A DNA stretch of 64,000 nucleotides, taken from NCBI GenBank assembly GCA_907165065.1, contig OU015523.1, positions 124,683,023 to 124,747,022 on the forward strand. Reading direction: 5' to 3'. The notes under the pieces are model-generated. The model ran no database searches and had not been told where the DNA came from. It saw only the letters and a list, made by a program, of their open reading frames with translations. The first letter of the stretch is position 1. Every line of letters starts with the position of its first letter. Shown here piece by piece: positions 57,283 through 64,000 of the stretch. The stretch comes from Caprimulgus europaeus. Lineage: Eukaryota; Chordata; Aves; Caprimulgiformes; Caprimulgidae. The position numbers were made by a program, and so were the translations under genes.

Positions 57283-57588
57283 TTTGAGGATCATGGTGGG
57301 GTGAAGATCCTTCTGCATTGGCTAACCATGACTTGGTGATTTAATCTTCTTCCTTCTTTGAGGATCATGGTGGATCATGGTGGGATCCTTCTGCATTGGC
57401 TAACCATGATTTGGTGATTTAATCTTCTTCCTTCTTTGAGGATCATGGTGGATCATGGTGGGATCCTTCTGCATTGCCTAACCATGATTTGGTGATTTAA
57501 TCTTCTTCCTTCTTTGAGGATCATGGTGGATCATGGTGGGATCCTTCTGCATTGGCTAACCATGATTTGGTGATTTAATCTTCTTCCC
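57283..57588. repeat. 78-bp tandem repeat, four copies
   Basis: Units start TTTGAGGATCATGGTGGATC at 57357, 57435 and 57513 (period 78); a first, slightly shorter copy begins at 57283. Each ends TTAATCTTCTTCC. Confidence 0.95.
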
Positions 57589-58023
57589 AAAAGATGCCTC
57601 AAGTCCATGAAGGTGCAGAAATGCATCTTGACTTCTTGTGCTCAGCAGCTTAAAGAGGAAATAACAAAGCTGATGACTTAAAATGTTATTAAAACAGGTT
57701 TCTTATTAGCAAAGAGATTTCTCCCTCTCATATCCAGCTCCAGGAAGAGGCACCTACAGATGTAGTTTGGTACAGAGAGATGTGTTGGCCCCTGGGGCAG
57801 GACTAGGGACAGACAGAAAGAAGAGATGGATGGAAAGAACAGTTCTTGCTGCAGAAATTCTCCTCAACTGCTTTCCTCTCCAAGACAAATGGGGAATGTG
57901 GATGGTGTGACCAGGATTAGGGGTTTGGGGACACCTTGGAGTTGTTAGCAGAGTGATGGCCTAGTGCCACTCTCAAGTGGGTTGATGTTGGGTACAAAGA
58001 TCTCACACCCTGAGCTTGAATTA

Positions 58024-58192
58024 ATCATAGAATCATAGAATGTTGTGAATTGGAAGGGACCCACGAGGATCATCAAGTCCAACTCTTGCCTTAGCATAGG
58101 ACAATCCCAAGATTCAGACCATGTATCTGAGGGCCTTGGCCAAATTATTCTGGAACCTTGTCAGGCTTGGTGCCATGAGCACCTCCCTGGAG
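58024..58192 (-). mobile_element. CR1 3' end, group D
   Basis: ATCATAGAATCATAGAATGT tail to GCCATGAGCACCTCCCTGG. Confidence 0.87.
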
Positions 58193-59427
58193 GAAAATAA
58201 ACAATAACCTGGCTGATAGAGAAGATCTCCAGTCACCTGGTGACAAAGGGATCACAGGTGGTGACAGTCTGTCCCCAGCCAGTGCTGGGAGGAAGCAGAA
58301 GAAGATGAGGGGAAGAGATCCCATGGTGTAGAGATGAAGCCATTTGCAATGGGCTCCTGTGAGGTTTGGGACCTCCACCAAGCCTGCCCTGGGGGGAAAA
58401 TGTGGGTGTGAAGGTGTTCAGCACTGCATGAAAGCCTGTGTTTCTTGTGCTCATAAAGTGTTGTGCTCCAAGCACCCCTGGAAGGATGAGCTGTGAAGGT
58501 GGAGCAGAAGAAATGGGTAAAAAAAACCCCCACAAAATCTGGCCTTGGGGGTCTAAGGAAACTTCAGGAACCCATCTCCATGGTGGACCGATGGCCATGG
58601 GCTATTCTGGCTGTGGGAAGCAGTGGTGTTGAGTGGACACAGCTGCTCAGAGAGGATCCAGTCCCCCACAACTTCTCCATGAGGGTCTTGGAGAGCAGAA
58701 AGCTGAGCCCCACAGACAGGCAGAGCAGGGCTGGCACCTGGAGTTGGACCACTTTGTGCAGGATTTGGGGAGCAATGGGAAAAGGAGCAACATGTCTGGA
58801 GGTGAGGTGGCTTCTCCAGGCATGACTACATGACCAGTGGCTTTTTGACCAACAGTGCTTCATGCCCAGCAGCTCCATGATGTGGAGACCAAGGGCAGAT
58901 GAGGTGTGAGTGCTGCTCTTGGCTCTGGTGGGGTGGTAAGAGGAGGATTTGGGGTTGTGGCTGTGGACCAGGGTGGGTTCCTGCAGGCAAGGGCTCCACT
59001 GGTCATTTCAGATGGCTTTATGGAGCTGGAGGAACCTAAAGCAGCTGGTGGGAAGAGTGGACTCAACTGCTTTGTCTCAAAACCTCTGTCTCTACGTGCT
59101 GTGGGTACAGGGCTGCACCTCACTGCCCTGGGATGGAAGGGGCCCATCTATGGCACTGGGAAGGGAACTGAGATTTACTGGGAAGAGAATCAAGGAACTG
59201 GAGGACCTCAGGAATGGAGCAGAGCCCAGGGAGGGGAGGCTGCAGCCCAGGTTTCTGTTTTACCCCACTGGGAGCGTGGGATGCTCGGGGCTGTGCCCCG
59301 GGATGGGGTAGGTGCATCTGCGTGGGCTTAACCCCCAGCGTGGGAGGGGTTAAACCTCTCCTGGGGAGGGGGCTGAAGCACCTCAGAGCCAGGTGGGGTT
59401 TAACAGAGAGAAGGGGTGCAGCTTTGT

Positions 59428-59762
59428 GGGGGGGGGGGGGGGTGACACACCCCTTTAGTGTCACCTCCCGGCTCGTAGCACCCCAGGATGGGGCCCCTCG
59501 TGGTTCCCCCCCCCCCCCCCCCCCACCCCGGACTGTCCCGCAAAGCCCCGGCCAGGTTCCAGGGAGGAAAGGGTTAAACCTACAGCTCCCGCACACCCCC
59601 CTCCCCTCCCACCTTCTCTCCCTCCGCCCTCTCGCCGCCGAGGAATTTCCTAAAACACACCAAAAAGTGGGAAAAATAAGAATAATTAAAAAAAAAACCC
59701 AAATAAACCCACCCGGCGGATCTCACCTCCCCCCTTCCCCCCCCCCCCCCCCCCCCCCCCCC
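59428..59762. repeat. Three long G/C homopolymers
   Basis: G15 at 59428-59442, C19 at 59506-59524 and C26 at 59737-59762, all within 335 bp upstream of CHRDL2. Confidence 0.95.
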
Positions 59763-59859
59763 GCCTTAACCCCCCCCCTTAATCTCCGCCTTTAAAACCA
59801 ACAAACAAACTCCTCGGCTTTCCCTAAAGGAGGAGCCTTTGATCCGAGCGGGACGAGCC

Positions 59860-60020
59860 CCGCCGGGCACCGGCACCGACATCACCGGGCACCGGCACCT
59901 CGACATCCCGGGCAACACCCCCCGGCACCGACATCGCGGGTACCGGCACCTCGACATCCCGGGTACCGGCACATCCTGGCATCGACATCCAGGGTACCGG
60001 CACCCCCGGGCATCGCACCA
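59860..60020. repeat. Irregular CACCGGCACCTCGACATC repeats
   Basis: Imperfect ~24-50-bp units rich in GGGTACCGGCACCTCGACAT and variants; older or more degenerate relative of the field at 60187. Confidence 0.8.
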
Positions 60021-60186
60021 GCACCGAGGCACCTCCGGACCCCGGCCCTGAGGTATCCGACACCGGGATCGAGACCGCAACACCGGCGGGTACCGGCAGC
60101 GGGAGCGAATCCCCCCGGCACCGGGACCGAGACATCACCGGGAACCGCACCGGGACCAGCACGGGGACATCGGGCAGCCGCAGCAC

Positions 60187-60400
60187 CGGGACCGAGACAA
60201 CCCGGGCACCGGGAGCGTGATACCCCGAGGCACCGGGACCAAGACAACCCCGAGCACAGGGACCGAGACAACCCCAGGCACCGGGACCGAGACAACCCCG
60301 AGCACCGGGATAAAGACAGCCCCGAGCACCGGGACCGAGACACCCCCGGGCACCGGGACAAAGACAACCCGGGGCACCGGGACCGGGGCATCGGGACCGA
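60187..60400. repeat. 24-bp minisatellite in CHRDL2 leader
   Basis: About eight copies of CACCGGGACCGAGACAACCC plus CGAG (24-bp period), ending some 40 bp before the CHRDL2 ATG. Confidence 0.93.
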
Positions 60401-60438
60401 GGCACCTCCAGGCACCGGGCCCAAGCCGCTGGGCTGCG

Positions 60439-60520
60439 ATGCTTCCCGGGGCGGGTCCCCTCGCCTTTCTCCTCCGGTGCCTGCTCCTCCTCTTCGCCTC
60501 CGAGAGCCGAGCCCGGGCTC
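60439..60520 (+). CDS. CHRDL2: CHRDL2 exon 1 (signal peptide)
   Basis: First coding exon of chordin-like 2, a secreted BMP-binding antagonist with von Willebrand type C domains. ATG at 60439 has G at -3. The 27 codons give MLPGAGPLAFLLRCLLLL then FASESRARA, a signal peptide with a Leu-rich core. The SRARA tail before donor C|GTAAGT at 60521 parallels the human SHARAR sequence before the first VWC domain. Synteny (next to RNF169, head to head) supports the call. The VWC exons are not in the window, so identity rests on the signal exon and position. Confidence 0.72.
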
Positions 60521-60989
60521 GTAAGTCCCCCCCCACTCCACTCCCGGCGGCGCTGGGTCTCTCCGTGCCTCAGTTTCCCTATCACCAGGGTCCTCAGGAA
60601 GTTGAGGGGGGCGGACTTTGCAGGCATGGCTAGGGACACAGGGAGGCTCCTCGCCATGGCAGGTGCTGGTCCTCCATGGCCAGGATGTCCCAGGCCATGT
60701 AGCAAGCCAGATCGCCCATCCTGTACCACTGGGGACACAACTGTGTCACCCTCCACCCCGGCTGCTTTGCGGGGACGTACAGTGCCAAGCACACTGCTGG
60801 GTGCTGGGGATGGGACTGTGGGGTGTCGTGGGCTGGCAGGGACATGTTGAAGGTGTGGGACTCCCCCTCCTGTGGGCTAGAAACAGGGCAGGGCAGGAGG
60901 TTGAATTGCAGCCCATCTGCAGAGGTCCCACCCCACATGGGTGCATCTCCACTCGGAGGGTAGATGGGGACGTGGGCAATTTGGGGAGA

Positions 60990-61240
60990 TGGCCTCAAGT
61001 TGTGGCCAGGGCAGTTGAGATGGGATGTGAGGAAGAATTTCTTTGCTGAAAGGGTTCTGAGGCATTGGAAGGGGTTGCCCAGGGCAGTGGTGGAGTCCCC
61101 ATCCCTGGAGGGATTGAAGAGTCGTGTAGACACAGTGCTGAGGGACATGGGTCAGTGGGGACTGGGCAGTGTTGGGTTCATGGTTGGACTCCATGATCTC
61201 AAAGGGCTTTTCCAATCCAGGCAATTCTGGGGTTCTGTGA
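60990..61240 (+). mobile_element. CR1 3' end, group A
   Basis: CTCAAGTTGTGGCCAGGGCA to GGCAATTCTGGGGTTCTGTG. In CHRDL2 intron 1, sense. Confidence 0.92.
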
Positions 61241-61275
61241 AATGACTCCCCCAAACCAAAACTGGGAGCTTTTCT

Positions 61276-61390
61276 CCATATCTATCCCTTGTCCATCTCC
61301 ATATCCATCCCTTGTCCACCTCCATATCCATCCCTTGTCCACCTCCATCTCCATCCCTTGTCCACCTCCATCTCCATCCCTTGTTCTCTC
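61276..61390. repeat. 23-bp tandem repeat, five copies
   Basis: CCATATCCATCCCTTGTCCA plus CCT, period 23 (starts at 61276, 61299, 61322), directly after a CR1. Confidence 0.93.
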
Positions 61391-61827
61391 CTGCTTCTTC
61401 TCCCAGCAGACTAACTGGGACAGGTAAGATTTAAGATGGGAAAAGGAAGGGAGGTTCAGCACTTCCTTGTACAAAGAAGCTCGAAAGACTTGCCCAGGTC
61501 TGTTTAGCAGCTTGGAGTGTGCTGGAGATATTAATTGGAGCCAGGAAGTGGCTTTGACTTGGACAAAGCACTGGGAAGCCACCAAATGGGTGCTGGGCAC
61601 CCTTACAGCATCACAAACCACCCGAGCACTGGGACCTGGCGTGTCCCTGCATTTATTCTCCCCTTTCATCTCCCGAGGTCCCAGCGCAGCCTGGCAGCGG
61701 CTGCATTAGGATGATTTATGACTCTCCTGCTGCCAGCAGTGCATTAGGCACTCGGCAAATCATCACCCTCCTGGAGTGCTGACCCAAAATGGGAGCACTG
61801 GGATTGCTTGGTGGGATGTACTGGGAG

Positions 61828-62185
61828 GGAAAGCTGAGAGGAGACCTTCTTGCTCTCTCCAACTCCCTGAAAAGAGGGGGTAGTGAGGTGGGTGTGGGTC
61901 TCTTCTCCCAAATAACAAGTGATAGGACAGGAGGGAAGGGCCTCAAGTTGTGCTGGGGGAGGTTTAGGTTGGATCTGAGGAAAAAACTCTTCTCTGAAAG
62001 GGTTCTGAGGCATTGGAACAGGCTGCCCAGGGAGGTGGTGGAGTCCCCATCCCTGGAGGGATTTAAAGGACTTGTAGATGTGCTACTTGGGGACATGGTT
62101 TAGTGGTGAACTTGGCAATGCTGGGTTTATGGTTGGACTAGATGATCCTGATGATCTTTTCCAACCAAAGTATTCTAATATTCTC
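61828..62185 (+). mobile_element. CR1, group A relative
   Basis: GGGAAAGCTGAGAGGAGACC, frame [20 protein letters not shown], degraded tail AAGTATTCTAATATTCT. Confidence 0.88.
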
Positions 62186-62239
62186 TGTAAGGCAGGAGGC
62201 TGGATGAGGCTGTGCAGAAGCTTGGAGAGCAAAATCAGG

Positions 62240-62455
62240 AAGAAATTGTTTGGTGTGAGGCTGGTGAGACCCTGGCCCAGGTTGGCCAGAGAAGCTGTGG
62301 CTGCTCCTCCCTGGAAGTGTTCTCGGCCAGGTTGGCTGAGGCTTTGAGCAACCTGGTCTAGTGGAAGGTGTCCCTGCTGCTGGCAGGGGGGTTGGGACTG
62401 GATGAGCTTTAAGGTCCTTTCCAACCCAAACCAGTCTGGGATTCTGTGATTCTAA
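62240..62455 (+). mobile_element. CR1 3' end, group B
   Basis: AGGAAGAAATTGTTTGGTGT to GGGATTCTGTGATTCTA, 55 bp after the preceding CR1 in the same orientation. Confidence 0.9.
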
Positions 62456-62924
62456 AATCCAGGTGAGTTTGGTTCCTTTCCCTTCCTTGGGCTCATCTGA
62501 AGCCACCGAGCTCAGAACTCAGCGTTTACTTCTTGTGTCAGGGATGTGGGTTTGGTTCCCCTCCTCTGCCAGGGCTGGTACCCAGGTTAGGAGGGGTATG
62601 GAGACATCTCCAGAAGGTGAAACAGATGCTAGGTGAGATGTTTGCTCTTCAGAGGGACCTGCTGATGGTGGCAGAGCCCCTAAATTAGGTATAAACCAGG
62701 ATGAATGGGGGTTTGTCTGCTTTGAGGAGAAGCACTGGGGTCTGTTTGCAGGATTTATACTGGTGATAAAGGACTGGGGACTGTGGGACAGGATGGGAGC
62801 ACAAAGGTCCAGGATCACACCTCAGCTCTGCACTGCTTTGGCTCTGCTGCCAGGTGCATCCCATGGTGTGAGGAACTTGGCTGGGGCTCCAGATGCCCCA
62901 TGGTCAAAGGCAGGAGGATCTTGA

Positions 62925-63040
62925 TGACCCTTCTGAGCAACCTGCTCTAGTGAAGATGTCCCTGCTCACTGCAGTGGGGTTGGACTAGATGACCTTTGAG
63001 GATCCCTTCCAACCCAATATATTCTATGATTCTATGGTTG
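62925..63040 (+). mobile_element. CR1 3'-tail fragment
   Basis: TGACCCTTCTGAGCAACCTG to TATTCTATGATTCTATGG. Confidence 0.85.
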
Positions 63041-64000
63041 GTGACAAGATCCTCATGAAATCATGGACTTTACTCCATTGTCCACCTCTGCAGCTCGCTG
63101 CCTCACACTCTTCTTGGAGCTGAGTGCTCTGGGAGACTGAAGACAGGAATAAATTAGTTACGAGCAGGCTCATCAGCCAAGAGACCTACAGTGTCGTGGC
63201 TAAAAATAGGTGAGAAGCAGAGACGCTCAGGGCTTGAAGGCAAGTCAGGAAAGAAGAATTTGCCCGCAGAAACAGACTATTTTAGGGGATTTACACTCTC
63301 AGCTGAAAAAAAAGATGAGGGACACAGGTTCCTGCAGCCCCACCACTACGAGTAACTCAGTGGCAATAGTTGAACACAAAATGTTTTGGCTGGAGGCATC
63401 TCTGGAGAGTGTGGGGCAGTGGTTTTCTCCAGGAGCTTGGAAATTGCTGTTTCATTTCTTTTTAATGTGGTTCCTGAAGAAAAGGGGGTTTGTGGGATCC
63501 ATCTGTCCTCTGAGTTTGGATCTAGCGTGATGAGGAACTGAGTGGTTTAAGATGGGAAGGATCAGGATGGAAAGCAAATCCTACTGGTGGCCATGGTAAG
63601 GGAGAAGTGAGGGCTGCACACCCCATTTAAACATCTGAGGAACCCATTGAGAAGGAGCAGAGGGAAACTGAGCCCCATCTGCTGCTTGCAGAACCCATGG
63701 GGAAGCTCTAGGTGTGGGGTTTCACTTGTCTCCTCCACCCTGAAGAGTTCAGTGATGCTTTGTGAGGTTTCATTTACAGAACTACAAAGTTTTCCAAGCT
63801 CCTAAAATCCAGAGCAGAAATTCCCAGCCCAGAACTGACCAAGTTGAACACGTGCAAAGCGATCTGGACGTGAGTGGAGCTGTTAAGATGCCACATGTCA
63901 AAGGTCCTGATGTTTTCACCAGTCCCTTTGCAGCTCAGTTGCATTTTAAGCCTTTCATAAATCCAAGGCTGTCACGGGAGTGCCTGGACTTTCTGTACCA

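Larger units (their letters stand above)
44800..59380. other. Intergenic region RNF169-CHRDL2
   Basis: No supported protein-coding gene. It holds CR1 fragments, one solo LTR and tandem repeats, each listed separately. The longest CR1-poor stretches are 47975-49270, 53000-55900 and 58200-59380; open frames there lack recognisable domains and splice context. Confidence 0.65.
59380..60530. promoter_or_regulatory. CpG-rich promoter and leader of CHRDL2
   Basis: GC-rich block with frequent CpG ending at the signal-peptide exon. It contains three long G or C homopolymers and two CACCGGGACC-type repeat fields. No TATA box is evident next to the ATG. The transcription start cannot be placed from sequence. 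Confidence 0.65.
60521..64000. other. CHRDL2 intron 1 (5' part)
   Basis: After the GTAAGT donor no VWC-like cysteine-rich frame appears before the window ends. The intron holds CR1 copies at 60990-61240, 61828-62185, 62240-62455 and 62925-63040 and a 23-bp tandem repeat. 63040-64000 shows nothing I can identify. Confidence 0.65.

Noticed and set aside
57283..57588. CRISPR-like array
   Set aside because: Direct tandem copies without unique spacers, in an avian genome.
60217..60438. In-frame N-terminal extension of CHRDL2 made of Thr/Gly/Pro repeats
   Set aside because: The frame is open, but its first codon is GTG and no ATG precedes 60439. A signal peptide would also be buried, so it is treated as leader.
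59824..60792. 322-codon open frame on the - strand with Gly/Pro/Cys/Ser repeats
   Set aside because: Produced by reading the CHRDL2-leader minisatellites backwards. No domain and no splice support.

Overview
This window is vertebrate nuclear DNA and almost certainly avian. It has intron-split genes with GT-AG junctions, two CpG-rich promoters and a very dense load of CR1 LINE fragments, the dominant retroposon of birds. Three genes can be reconstructed exon by exon, in the order XRRA1 (+), RNF169 (-), CHRDL2 (+). As I recall, the human 11q13.4 neighbourhood has the same neighbours in the same relative orientation (XRRA1 and RNF169 tail to tail, RNF169 and CHRDL2 head to head). Several CR1 copies of one subfamily look only a few percent apart by eye. 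This suggests a lineage with recent CR1 amplification, such as woodpeckers and relatives or hornbills and hoopoes; that placement is inference.

Layout. 1-4.5 kb: last six coding exons of XRRA1 on the + strand, ending in a stop at 4501 and an AATAAA at 4512. 4.5-6.25 kb: intergenic, with CR1 pieces and a downstream duplicate of an XRRA1 exon plus its adjacent CR1. 6.4-44.55 kb: the complete coding sequence of RNF169 on the - strand in six exons (667 codons by my count), with a probable 5.8 kb 3' UTR (6.4-12.3 kb) and a 17 kb first intron packed with CR1. 44.55-44.8 kb: the RNF169 CpG promoter, which also carries a TATA box pointing the other way. 44.8-59.4 kb: intergenic, with CR1 copies, a solo ERV LTR flanked by 5-bp target-site duplications, and a 78-bp tandem repeat. 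59.4-60.5 kb: CpG- and minisatellite-rich leader of CHRDL2 and its signal-peptide exon. 60.5-64 kb: CHRDL2 intron 1.

RNF169 is a RING-type ubiquitin-binding protein of the DNA double-strand-break response, XRRA1 is a leucine-rich-repeat protein named for X-ray resistance, and CHRDL2 is a secreted BMP antagonist. They are neighbours by synteny; nothing in the sequence shows that they work in one pathway.

I found no CRISPR array, tRNA, rRNA or evidence of a new molecular system. The most interesting signals are the duplicated XRRA1 exon with CR1, the oppositely oriented TATA promoter at RNF169, recombinant and nested CR1s, and the minisatellite in the CHRDL2 leader. Most long open frames here are sense or antisense readings of CR1 ORF2. 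CR1 group letters A-F below are my own labels, not database names.
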